Assembly: GCA_019235885.1 (NCBI GenBank)
Contig: JAFAKB010000074.1
Span: 62,001-126,000 of the forward strand
DNA from: Candidatus Eremiobacterota bacterium
GTDB lineage: Bacteria; Vulcanimicrobiota; Vulcanimicrobiia; Vulcanimicrobiales; Vulcanimicrobiaceae
Direction of reading: 5' to 3'
DNA length: 64,000 bases
Position numbers and translations under genes: made by a program. A model generated the notes under the pieces. The model was not told the origin of the DNA. It searched no databases and saw nothing but the letters and a program-made list of their open reading frames with translations. Positions 51,543 to 60,090 of this stretch are shown one piece after another. Position 1 is the first letter of the stretch. Every line of letters starts with the position of its first letter.

Positions 51543-53892
51543 GACGGCGGTCGTGCTCGACGACGCCGTCGCGCGCGGCCGCCGGCTGGGCCTCGCGCTC
51601 TCCGACGACGAGCTGCGGCGGATCGCCGAGCACCTCGGGCGCGTCCCGAGCGACACCGAGCTGTTCGCGTTCGACGCGCAGTGGAGCGAGCATTGCTCGT
51701 ACAAGTCCTCGCGCGAGCATCTCAAAAAGCTTCCGACCGAAGGACCGAGCGTGCTGCTCGGCGTCGGCGAGGACGCCGGGATCGTGCGGCTCGGCGAGTG
51801 GAACGGCGAGACGTACGGGATCGTCGTCGCGCACGAGTCGCACAACCATCCTTCGCAGGTCGTGCCGTTCGAAGGCGCGGCGACCGGAATCGGCGGGATC
51901 GTGCGCGACGTGCTGTGCATGGGCGCCGAGGTGATCGGCATCGCCGACCCGCTGCGGTTCGGGCGGCTCGAGAACGAGCACTGCCGGTACGTCGCCCAGC
52001 AGGTCGTCGACGGGATCGCCGCCTACGGCAACGCGATCGGCGTCCCGAACGTCGGCGGCGACGTTTTCTTCGACGAGTCGTTCGACGACAACGTGCTGGT
52101 CAACGTGGTCGCGCTCGGGCTGGTCAAAGAGAAGGACATCATCCACTCGCGCGCGCCGCAGGGCAGCGTGGGCTGGGACATCGTGCTCGTCGGAAAGGCG
52201 ACGGACCGGAGCGGTTTCGGCGGCGCGTCGTTCTCCTCGCTGACGCTCGACGAGGACGACGCCGATCAGAACAAGGGCGCCGTTCAAGTCCCCGATCCGT
52301 TCCTGAAGAACGTCCTCATGCGCGCGACGTACGCCGTCTTTGCGGAGCTGCGCGCGCAGGGGATCACCGCGGGGTTCAAGGACCTCGGCGCCGGCGGCCT
52401 TGCCGGGTGCAGCGCCGAATTGTGCGCGGCGGGCGGTGTCGGCGCGGAAGTGGAGCTCGAGCGCGTCTCGACGGCGCAGCGCGATCTGCCGCCAGAAGTG
52501 ATCGCGATCGGCGAGACGCAGGAACGGCTGTGCTGGATCGTGCCGCCGTCGTTCACGCCGCTGATGCTGCAAATCTACAACGACGTCTACGGCCTCCCGC
52601 GGATCGCGCGCGGCGCCTGCGCAAGCGTCATCGGCAAGGTCACCGAAACCGGCCGCTACGTCGCGCGCTATCGCGACCAAGTCGTGATGGACGTCGACTT
52701 GCCGTTCCTCACCGGCGGCGTGCGCTACCATCGCCCGTACGTGCTGCCGCGGACGCGATCCGAGACGCCCGAAGAGCGCGAAGCTGAGATGCGGCGGAAG
52801 TTCGACGGCTACGCGCGGACCTCGCCGTTCCTGCTACTCGAGAAGGTTCTCACGCATCGCGACGTCTGCTCGCGTGCGGTGATCTACCGGCGGTACGACG
52901 GCGTCGTGCGCGGTTGCACTGCGATCCCGCCCGGATATGCGGATGCGGGGGTCCTGGTGCCAATTCCCGGCGCGCCGCTCGGCGTCGCGCTCGGGCTTGG
53001 CGGAAACCCGCGTTATGGCAAGGTAGATCCGCGCCGCGCAGCCGAGCTCGCGGTCGCCGAGGCGATCGCGCAGGTCAGTGCCGTCGGTGCGACGCCGGTC
53101 GGCCTCACGGATTGTCTGAATTTTGGGGATCCGACGGTCCCCGAGCAGATGGGCGCCTTCGTCGCCGCAGTCGACGGGCTCGCGGACGCGGCGCGCACGC
53201 TGCAAGTGCCGTTCGTCTCGGGGAACGTTTCGCTCTACAACCGCTCGTCTTCCGGAAATCACGTCGCGCCGTCGCCGATCGTCGCGTGCGTCGGCACGAT
53301 TTCCGACATCGCGCGCATCACGACCGGCGGCTTTAAACAGGCGGGCTCGACCATCGGACTGGTCGGCATCCCGCAGCTCGTGTACGGCGGAAGCATCATC
53401 GCAGAGGTCATGGGACTGACGACGACCGCCTTGCCGGAAGTGAGATACCCGGAGTTCGCCCGGTATTGTGCGCTCGTCCGCGAGGGCGTTGCGCGGGGGC
53501 TCGTGCTCGCGGCACGCGACGTTAGCGATGGCGGTATCCTCACCGCGATCGCGGAGATGGTGATCGGGGCCACGGATCGTTCGCTCGGCGCGGAGTTGAT
53601 GCACTGGGACGCGCTCTACGACGTGGACCTCATGCTCGATGACCAGACCCCGCAGTTGGAGATGGCGATCTGGTTCGAGGAGTTTCCGGGTTTTGTTTGT
53701 GAAGTCGCCGACTGGACCGCCTTTCGTCGCCTGGGCATGGAAGTCGGCGTGATGACGCGCTACGCGGGCTCCACGATCGCGGAGCCGTTTCTACGAACCC
53801 CGTACGACCATGAAGTCAGCGTTGAACGTCTGCGTGAAGCGTGGGAAGCGCCGCTGCGCGACTTCTATGGCCCTTCGACAGGCTCAGGATGA
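51535..53892 (+). CDS. purL: phosphoribosylformylglycinamidine synthase, large (PurL) subunit
   Basis: PurL converts FGAR to FGAM with ATP and ammonia delivered by PurQ. The 785-residue small-type protein shows DAQWSEHCSYKSSREHL, VAHESHNHPSQVVPFEGAAT, GIGGIVRDVLCMGA and the second-half motifs LTDCLNFGDPTVPEQM, SGNVSLYN and AARDVSDGGILTAIAEMV. Length and order match the bacterial PurL/Q/S system. Its last codons (GPSTGSG) lie in a repeat unit at 53871, so the natural C-terminus may have been replaced. It overlaps purQ by ATGA. Confidence 0.95.
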   Translation: MPETAVVLDDAVARGRRLGLALSDDELRRIAEHLGRVPSDTELFAFDAQWSEHCSYKSSREHLKKLPTEGPSVLLGVGEDAGIVRLGEWNGETYGIVVAHESHNHPSQVVPFEGAATGIGGIVRDVLCMGAEVIGIADPLRFGRLENEHCRYVAQQVVDGIAAYGNAIGVPNVGGDVFFDESFDDNVLVNVVALGLVKEKDIIHSRAPQGSVGWDIVLVGKATDRSGFGGASFSSLTLDEDDADQNKGAVQVPDPFLKNVLMRATYAVFAELRAQGITAGFKDLGAGGLAGCSAELCAAGGVGAEVELERVSTAQRDLPPEVIAIGETQERLCWIVPPSFTPLMLQIYNDVYGLPRIARGACASVIGKVTETGRYVARYRDQVVMDVDLPFLTGGVRYHRPYVLPRTRSETPEEREAEMRRKFDGYARTSPFLLLEKVLTHRDVCSRAVIYRRYDGVVRGCTAIPPGYADAGVLVPIPGAPLGVALGLGGNPRYGKVDPRRAAELAVAEAIAQVSAVGATPVGLTDCLNFGDPTVPEQMGAFVAAVDGLADAARTLQVPFVSGNVSLYNRSSSGNHVAPSPIVACVGTISDIARITTGGFKQAGSTIGLVGIPQLVYGGSIIAEVMGLTTTALPEVRYPEFARYCALVREGVARGLVLAARDVSDGGILTAIAEMVIGATDRSLGAELMHWDALYDVDLMLDDQTPQLEMAIWFEEFPGFVCEVADWTAFRRLGMEVGVMTRYAGSTIAEPFLRTPYDHEVSVERLREAWEAPLRDFYGPSTGSG

Positions 53893-53893
53893 C
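53871..53893 (+). repeat. copy of a dispersed CCCTTCGACAGGCTCAGG-type repeat
   Basis: The 23 bases start with CCCTTCGACAGGCTCAGG and end GATGAC. This is a well-known type of dispersed intergenic repeat in several bacterial phyla. It encodes the last residues of purL, its stop, and the first start codon of purQ. Confidence 0.55.
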
Positions 53894-54683
53894 AAGGATG
53901 AGTGCGCGGGTTGCGGTGCTTGTTTTTCCGGGGACGAACAGTGAGGATGAGACCTTGCGCGCGGTGCGAGCGGTGGGGCTCGACGGCGAGCTCGTGCATT
54001 GGTCGCAGCCTGAGAAGCTCGCGCGGTTCGGCGCGTTCATCTTGCCGGGTGGGTTCGCGTACGAGGATCGCGTCCGCGCGGGCGCCGTTGCGGCGCACGA
54101 CGCGATCATGGACCCGGTGATCGAGGCGGCGCAGGCCGGCAAGTTCGTCCTCGGCATCTGCAACGGCGCGCAGATGCTCGCCGAAGCGGGGCTCGTGCCG
54201 GGGACGGGACCGTTGCGCCGGCCGACCGCGGCGTTTGCGCCGAACCGGGACGGCCGCTTTCACTCGCTGCACGTGCACGTGCGGCTAGCGGTTGCGCCCG
54301 AGCGCGTTCCGATTCTCGGTGGCATCGAACCAAACGCCGTGATCCCGGCCTGGGCGTCGCACGGTGACGGCCGCCTTGCTGCGCCCGCCGACGAGCTGGC
54401 GTGCATCGCGAACGACGGCCATCTGGCGTTCGTGTACTGCGATCGCGACGGCAACGACGTCCCGGCGCCGAACGGTTCGGCACTCGATTGCGCGGGGCTG
54501 GTGAACCGAGAAGGGAACGTGCTGGCGATCATGCCGCATCCGGAGCGCGACGCCTGGACGTACATGCACCTGGACGACGTTCCGGCGGCACGCGGCGACG
54601 CGCGCGCGGCGCTCGCGCCGTCGGGCGGGATCAAGCTGTTCGAGCACTTCGCCCGCGCGGTGCGCGGCAAGGTACCGGCATGA
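53889..54683 (+). CDS. purQ: phosphoribosylformylglycinamidine synthase, glutaminase (PurQ) subunit
   Basis: PurQ releases ammonia from glutamine for PurL. ATG 53889 and ATG 53898 are both possible starts; family-like sequence (ARVAVLVFPGTNSEDETL) begins after the second. The class I glutaminase features are FGAFILPGGFAYEDRVRAG, the nucleophile cysteine in VLGICNGAQML, and the late catalytic His/Glu in IMPHPERDAWTY. About 264 residues is normal. Stop and next start overlap by ATGA. Confidence 0.95.
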   Translation: MTRMSARVAVLVFPGTNSEDETLRAVRAVGLDGELVHWSQPEKLARFGAFILPGGFAYEDRVRAGAVAAHDAIMDPVIEAAQAGKFVLGICNGAQMLAEAGLVPGTGPLRRPTAAFAPNRDGRFHSLHVHVRLAVAPERVPILGGIEPNAVIPAWASHGDGRLAAPADELACIANDGHLAFVYCDRDGNDVPAPNGSALDCAGLVNREGNVLAIMPHPERDAWTYMHLDDVPAARGDARAALAPSGGIKLFEHFARAVRGKVPA

Positions 54684-55135
54684 GCACCACGCGGACGTTT
54701 GCGATTTCGCTCACCATTCCCGACAACGAGGCGTTCACCGCGCACGAGACGCTCGGCGGCCTCGGCGTTGCCTGCGCGCGCGTGGTGCGCAGCGACATCT
54801 GGCAGTTCGACGTCGATGCCGGCGTCGCGGGCGAGGCCGGAGACTTCGCGCTGCGGATCGCCTCGATCGAGACGATCCACAACCCCAACAAGCATCGCTT
54901 GGCCGTGCGGGAGTCGGACCGGCCGGCGCCCGGCGAGGTGTGGATCGCACCGCGCGACGAAGCTCCGAGCGAACTCGTGGCGGGACGCACCATCCCGGGA
55001 GTTCGCGCCGTTCGCCGCCGCACCGCATGGCGCTTGCTCGACGATGCGGGCCGCGACGTGGCAAGCGCCGACCTCGACCGCGCGGTCGAGACGTTTCTCT
55101 GTAACCCCGCGTTTCAGGTAGCAATAAAAGCATGA
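54680..55135 (+). CDS. PurS-like subunit, double length
   Basis: In the purL-purQ context a PurS subunit is expected. Residues about 5-80 (TFAISLTIPDNEAFTAHETL, GVACARVVRSDIWQFDVDAG) look PurS-like in the order of strands and helix. Usual PurS has about 80-85 residues, while this protein has 151. The second half contains PGEVWIAPRDEAPSELVAGR and ends VETFLCNPAFQVAI, which resembles the end of PurS (NP near the terminus). It may be a tandem or extended PurS. It is translationally coupled on both sides. Confidence in the family is moderate. Confidence 0.6.
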   Translation: MSTTRTFAISLTIPDNEAFTAHETLGGLGVACARVVRSDIWQFDVDAGVAGEAGDFALRIASIETIHNPNKHRLAVRESDRPAPGEVWIAPRDEAPSELVAGRTIPGVRAVRRRTAWRLLDDAGRDVASADLDRAVETFLCNPAFQVAIKA

Positions 55136-56214
55136 CGATGACCGTAGAGCCCTTGCACCAGGCCGCGGAGCGGCGCAACGACGTCGGCGAGATGTACACG
55201 ATCGCGACGCTCGGCTCGCACTCGGCGCTGCAGATCCTCAAGGGCGCGCACGACGAGGGGTTCCGCACGCTCGCGATCGCGAACCGCGACACGGAGCGGC
55301 TGTACCGCTCGTTCGCGTTCGTCGACGAGGTGATCACGATCGACCGGTACAGCGACTTCATGTCGCTGGTCCCCGAGCTCGAGAAGCGCAAGATCATCAT
55401 CGTCCCGCACGGCTCGTTCGTCGCCTACCTCTCGCTCGAAGAGCACAAGAAGATGCGCATCCCGTACTTCGGGAACAAGGCGGTGCTCGACTGGGAGGCG
55501 AGCCGCGAGCTGCAGCGCGACTGGCTGCTGCGGGCGGGGCTCAAGCTGCCGCGCCAGTTCAAGACCGGCGCCGAGATCGACCGCCCGGTGATCGTCAAGC
55601 TGTACGGCGCGCAAGGCGGCAAAGGCTACATGTTCCTGCGCGACGCGATGGATTTCGAGGAGCGCGCCTCGCTGCTCGCGCGGCAGAACTACATCCTGCA
55701 AGAGTACATCATCGGCGTCCCGCTCTACATCCACTACTTCTACTCGCCGCTGACCCGCAAGCTCCAGATCATGTCGATGGACCGGCGCTACGAGACGAAC
55801 GTCGACTCGCTCGGCCGCATCCCCTCGCAGGCGCAGGTCGGGATGGACCTCGATCCCTCCTACGTCGTGGTCGGAAACCAGCCGATCAGCTTGCGCGAGT
55901 CGATGCTCGCCGAAGCATACCGGATGGGCGAGGACGTCGTGCGGGTGAGCCAGGAAATCTGCGGCCCCAAGGGGCTGTTCGGTGCGTTCTGCATCGAGAC
56001 GATCATCACGCCCGACACCCAGTTCTACATCATGGAGATTTCGGCGCGCATCGTGGCCGGCACGAACCTCTTTATCGACGGCTCTCCCTACTCGTACCTG
56101 AACTACAGCGAGCCGATGTCGACCGGCCGCCGCATCGCCCGCGAGATCAAGAACGCGCTGCTCTCCAACTCGCTCAACGTGGTACTCGATGACTCGACGC
56201 TCATCGATGCGTAG
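55132..56214 (+). CDS. purP: PurP, formate-dependent FAICAR synthetase
   Basis: PurP makes FAICAR from AICAR, formate and ATP and replaces the AICAR transformylase half of PurH. The 360-residue ATP-grasp protein follows the archaeal family closely: TIATLGSHSALQILKGAHDE, IIVPHGSFVAYLSL, PVIVKLYGAQGGKGY, VPLYIHYFYSPLTRKL, MSMDRRYETNVDSLGRIPSQ and EISARIVAGTNLFIDG. PurP is characteristic of archaea and uncommon in bacteria. It lies between the PurS-like gene and an exported protein, coupled to both by overlaps. Confidence 0.9.
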   Translation: MTMTVEPLHQAAERRNDVGEMYTIATLGSHSALQILKGAHDEGFRTLAIANRDTERLYRSFAFVDEVITIDRYSDFMSLVPELEKRKIIIVPHGSFVAYLSLEEHKKMRIPYFGNKAVLDWEASRELQRDWLLRAGLKLPRQFKTGAEIDRPVIVKLYGAQGGKGYMFLRDAMDFEERASLLARQNYILQEYIIGVPLYIHYFYSPLTRKLQIMSMDRRYETNVDSLGRIPSQAQVGMDLDPSYVVVGNQPISLRESMLAEAYRMGEDVVRVSQEICGPKGLFGAFCIETIITPDTQFYIMEISARIVAGTNLFIDGSPYSYLNYSEPMSTGRRIAREIKNALLSNSLNVVLDDSTLIDA

Positions 56215-57304
56215 GCTCGCCGTCGTTCTGCTCGCGGCGCTCGTGCTCGTGCTGCCGTGCGCCCCCGCGCGCGCGGCGCTCGACATCGACCCGATGCAGC
56301 TCTACCGCCAGATGAAGGCCGCCTTCGACAAAGGTGCCGCCGCAGGGTGGCACCTCGGCGATGAGCTCGACTACTTCTCGGCCGTCCTCGACGCCGGGCG
56401 CGACTTCGAGCTGCGCCGGCGCGACGATCCGGAAAACGTCGCGATCAAGGGGATCACGGTCGATCTCGCCTACCAGCTGCACTACGACCCGCTCACCAGC
56501 AACGATGCGGCGGAGTGGTACGTCCGGCTCGCGGCGGAAGCGTGGCAGAACGATGCGCAGCGCGGCGCTGCCGCGAAAGCGATCATCGCGAAGCTCGACG
56601 CCGAAGACGTCGACGTCGGGCGGCTCGCATACGACGCCGACGCCGACGCCGCGGCGCTGGCGAAAGACTATCCGGGCGACGTGCAAGCGCTGCTCGGCCA
56701 AGTCGACGCGGACCTGCGCGCCTACAACCTCACGCAGGACGTGCGCTGGCGAACGCTCGCGCTGCAGCGCGCCGCGCAGCCGACGTTTCCGATCGGCTCG
56801 GTCCCGCAGGACCTGGGCAAAGTGCTGTTCCCGATGGTCGACGCCGCGCGCAACGCGGGCCGCGGGTACTCGCCCGACGAGCGCGAAGCCGCGCGCATCG
56901 TCGCCTCGCACCGCGCGTCGGCACACGGCGGGCTGCAGATCATCGGCCACGTCGTCTCGCACAACGCGTACTTGGTGATCACCGCGCCGGCCGACGAGTA
57001 CTTCGGGCACACGAAGCTTTCGCCGATCGGCCTGCGCAACGAGCTGGCGCGCATCGGGAAGTTTCTCGATGCCGGCTGGGGCGGGCGGATGACGAAGGAG
57101 ACGGTGTGGGTCGTCGACTCGCTCGACGACTGGCAGCACCAGTACCCGCGCGACTACGAGCTGCCGCGGCTCTACAAGCGCGTCTACGACACGCTCGCGC
57201 GCGAGGACACCCCTGAGGCGAAGGACGCCCTCAAGCAAGTCCGCCGCACGCTGCTCGTCAACTACCCGACCTCGACCGAGGCCCGCGACTTTCTGTCGTC
57301 GTAG
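56207..57304 (+). CDS. exported protein inside the purine operon
   Basis: I place the start at ATG 56207, giving a signal peptide (RRLAVVLLAALVLVLPCAPA) and 365 residues in all. The mature part is helical early (LYRQMKAAFDKGAAAGWHLG, GDELDYFSAVLDAGRDFEL), then mixed, with VVSHNAYLVITAPADEYFGH near the end. No family is recognised. It overlaps purP by 8 bases and is followed 9 bases later by the second purP, so it is made with the purine enzymes although it is probably periplasmic. Confidence 0.7.
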   Translation: MRRLAVVLLAALVLVLPCAPARAALDIDPMQLYRQMKAAFDKGAAAGWHLGDELDYFSAVLDAGRDFELRRRDDPENVAIKGITVDLAYQLHYDPLTSNDAAEWYVRLAAEAWQNDAQRGAAAKAIIAKLDAEDVDVGRLAYDADADAAALAKDYPGDVQALLGQVDADLRAYNLTQDVRWRTLALQRAAQPTFPIGSVPQDLGKVLFPMVDAARNAGRGYSPDEREAARIVASHRASAHGGLQIIGHVVSHNAYLVITAPADEYFGHTKLSPIGLRNELARIGKFLDAGWGGRMTKETVWVVDSLDDWQHQYPRDYELPRLYKRVYDTLAREDTPEAKDALKQVRRTLLVNYPTSTEARDFLSS

Positions 57305-57313
57305 TCGCCTGAC

Positions 57314-58450
57314 GTGCCGTTCGACGTAAAGGCGACCCTGGCGTCCTACGATGCGAGCCGGCTTACGCTGTGCTCGATCGGGAGCCACTCCGCGCTGGAC
57401 GTCGCTTCCGGCGCGCGGGCGCAGAACCTGCGCAACCTGATCGTCACCGAGCGCGGCCGCAACGCGACCTACGACACCTACTACGCGCGCCGCGGCGACG
57501 GTCCGCCGCGCGGCTGCGTCGACGCGACGCTCGAAGTCGACAAGTTCGCCGACGTGCTCGACGAGGAGGTGCAGGAGAAATTGCGCCTCGAGAACGTCGT
57601 CTTCGTGCCGAACCGCTCGTTCGAAGTGTACCTGCACCAGCGGTACTCGTACGCGGACATCGAAGAGCGGATGCGCGTTCCGTTCTTCGGAAACCGGCGT
57701 CTGCTGCGCGCCGAAGAGCGCGACGAGGCCGAAAACCAGTACGCCCTGATGGAGCGCGCCGGCATCCGCTACCCGCGCCGGATCGCCTCGGCCGACGACA
57801 TCGACACGCTGGTGATGGTGAAGGCGCCGCACGCGAAAGTCTCGTTCGAGCGCGCGTTCTTTCTGGTGCGCAGCACCGACGAGTACAACGACGCGGCGGA
57901 GCAGCTGATCGAGTCGGGGATCGTCACGGCGGACGGTTTGCGCGGCGCGGTGATCGAGGAGTTCGCGCTCGGGCCGACGATCAACCTGAACTTCTTCTGG
58001 TCCCCCGTGCTCGGCGAGCTCGAGCTGATGGGAACCGACACGCGCCGGCAGACGAACCGCGACGGGCTCATCGGCCTGCCGTACAAACAGGCGCGCGACC
58101 TCGCCGACGAGCCGGTGCGGATGGAAGAGGCCGGACACATCGCCGCGACGCTGACCGAGTCGATGCTGGAGAAGGCGTTCGATCTGGGCGAGCGGTTCGC
58201 CAAAGCGGCGCAGGCGGTCGATGGCATCGGCGTGATCGGGCCGTTCGCGCTGCAGTGCGTGATCGTCAGCGGTCCGCCGAAGGACTTCGTCGTGTACGAC
58301 GTCTCGCTGCGCATCCCGGGCTCGCCGGGGACGCGCTACACCCCGTACACCGCGTACCGCTGGGGCCGCGACGTCTCGGTCGGCGAGCGCATCGCGATGG
58401 AGCTGGTGTGGGCACGCGACGCCGGCCGCCTGCCGGACGTCCTGACCTGA
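57314..58450 (+). CDS. second PurP-like ATP-grasp protein
   Basis: This 378-residue paralogue shares the PurP fold and landmarks in a more diverged form: LCSIGSHSALDVASGARAQN, NVVFVPNRSFEVYLHQRY, PFFGNRRLL, TLVMVKAPHAKVSFERAF, NLNFFWSPVLGELELMGTD and YDVSLRIPGSPGT. Several archaea also carry two PurP paralogues, and the role of the second kind is less clear. It could form a hetero-complex with PurP or use a related substrate. It sits between the exported gene and guaA on the same strand. Confidence 0.8.
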   Translation: MPFDVKATLASYDASRLTLCSIGSHSALDVASGARAQNLRNLIVTERGRNATYDTYYARRGDGPPRGCVDATLEVDKFADVLDEEVQEKLRLENVVFVPNRSFEVYLHQRYSYADIEERMRVPFFGNRRLLRAEERDEAENQYALMERAGIRYPRRIASADDIDTLVMVKAPHAKVSFERAFFLVRSTDEYNDAAEQLIESGIVTADGLRGAVIEEFALGPTINLNFFWSPVLGELELMGTDTRRQTNRDGLIGLPYKQARDLADEPVRMEEAGHIAATLTESMLEKAFDLGERFAKAAQAVDGIGVIGPFALQCVIVSGPPKDFVVYDVSLRIPGSPGTRYTPYTAYRWGRDVSVGERIAMELVWARDAGRLPDVLT

Positions 58451-58467
58451 GCGCCGAAGCGCCCGGC

Positions 58468-60042
58468 GTGACCACCACCGTGCAAGCGAAGCCCGCGACC
58501 GTCGTGATTCTCGACTTCGGCTCGCAGGTCAGCCAGCTCATCGCGCGGCGCGCGCGCGAGGCCAACGTCTACTCCGAGCTGCTGCCGTACGACGCCTCGT
58601 GGGACGAGATTGCGAAGCGCGAGCCGGCGGCGATCGTGCTGAGCGGCGGGCCGGAATCGACGTTCGGCGACGACGCGCTCGACTGCGACCCGCGCGTCTA
58701 TTCGAGCGGGTTGCCGCTGCTGGGAATTTGCTACGGCATGCAGCTGCTGGTGAAGCGGTTCGGCGGCGGTTTGATTCGGCTCGGACACAGCGAGTTCGGC
58801 CCGGCGCAGCTCGTGCTCGACCGCGTCGACTCGCCTCTGTTTCTCGGCGTGCCGGCGGAGTCACGCGTGTGGATGTCGCACGGCGATTCGGTCGAGCGCA
58901 TCCCGCCCGGGTTCGTGCCGCTCGCGCACACCTCGAGTTCGCCGGTCGCCGCGATGGGCGACGACGCCCGCAAGATTTACGCGGTGTTGTTCCATCCGGA
59001 GGTCGTGCACACGGAAGCAGGCACCGCGATCCTGGAGAACTTCCTGCACACGATCGCCGGAATCGCACCGTCGTGGCGGATGGACTCCTGGGTCGACGAC
59101 GCGATCGAAAAAGTGCGCGCGCAGGTCGGCGAGGCGAACGTGCTGTGCGCGCTATCCGGCGGGGTGGACTCCGCGGTCGCCGCAACGCTAGTCTCGCGCG
59201 CGATCGGCAAGCAGCTTACCTGCATCTACGTCGACACCGGGCTGATGCGCAAGAACGAGTCGCTCGGCGTGCTGGCCGCGTTCCGCGACGTGCTGCACCT
59301 CAACGTGATCCACGTCGACGCATCGCAGCGCTTCCTCGAACGCCTCGCCGGCATCGATGACCCCGAAGAAAAGCGCATCCGCATCGGCCACGAGTTCATC
59401 GCGATCTTCGAAGAAGAGGCGAAGAAGATCCCCGGCGTGCGGTTCTTGGTGCAAGGGACCCTGTATCCCGACGTGATCGAGTCGAAGACGCCGGGCTCGA
59501 AAGCCGGCCACAAGATCAAGTCACACCACAACGTCGGCGGTTTGCCGGAGCGGATGGCGCTGGGGCTGGTGGAGCCGCTGCGCTCGCTGTTCAAGGACGA
59601 AGTGCGCGAAGCGGGCCGCGTCCTCGGCCTGCCGAACGCGATCGTCGAGCGCCAGCCCTTCCCGGGGCCTGGTTTGGCGGTGCGCATCATCGGCGAGGTC
59701 ACGCGCGAACGGCTGGACATCGTGCGCGAAGCCGACTGGATCGTCACCAGCGAGATCGACGCCGCGATCGCGCAAGGCCGGCTCTCGCCGCGCCCGTGGC
59801 AGTACTTCGCGGTGCTCACGCCGGTGCGCAGCGTCGGCGTGATGGGCGATGGCCGGACCTACGGCAACCTGGTCGGCGTCCGCGCGATCACCAGCGAAGA
59901 CGGCATGACCGCCGACTGGGCCCGCCTCCCGCACGAGCTCCTCGAGCGCATCTCCGCCCGCATCGTCAACGAGATCCCCGGCATAAACCGCGTCGCCTAC
60001 GACATCACGTCGAAGCCGCCAGCCACGGTCGAATGGGAGTAA
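58468..60042 (+). CDS. guaA: GMP synthase (glutamine-hydrolysing)
   Basis: GuaA turns XMP into GMP. The 524-residue protein starts at GTG 58468. The glutaminase domain has VILDFGSQVSQLIARRAREA, the nucleophile in LLGICYGMQLLVKRFGGG, and FHPEVVHTEAG. The synthetase domain has the P-loop CALSGGVDSAVAATLVSR, then HHNVGGLPERMALGLVEPL. The C-terminal dimerisation domain ends ITSKPPATVEWE. It is separated from the second purP by 17 bases. Confidence 0.95.
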   Translation: MTTTVQAKPATVVILDFGSQVSQLIARRAREANVYSELLPYDASWDEIAKREPAAIVLSGGPESTFGDDALDCDPRVYSSGLPLLGICYGMQLLVKRFGGGLIRLGHSEFGPAQLVLDRVDSPLFLGVPAESRVWMSHGDSVERIPPGFVPLAHTSSSPVAAMGDDARKIYAVLFHPEVVHTEAGTAILENFLHTIAGIAPSWRMDSWVDDAIEKVRAQVGEANVLCALSGGVDSAVAATLVSRAIGKQLTCIYVDTGLMRKNESLGVLAAFRDVLHLNVIHVDASQRFLERLAGIDDPEEKRIRIGHEFIAIFEEEAKKIPGVRFLVQGTLYPDVIESKTPGSKAGHKIKSHHNVGGLPERMALGLVEPLRSLFKDEVREAGRVLGLPNAIVERQPFPGPGLAVRIIGEVTRERLDIVREADWIVTSEIDAAIAQGRLSPRPWQYFAVLTPVRSVGVMGDGRTYGNLVGVRAITSEDGMTADWARLPHELLERISARIVNEIPGINRVAYDITSKPPATVEWE

Positions 60043-60090
60043 AAGTCTCAGCAGGACGAGCGAGATTTTGCGAACACGCGTGAGAAGATG

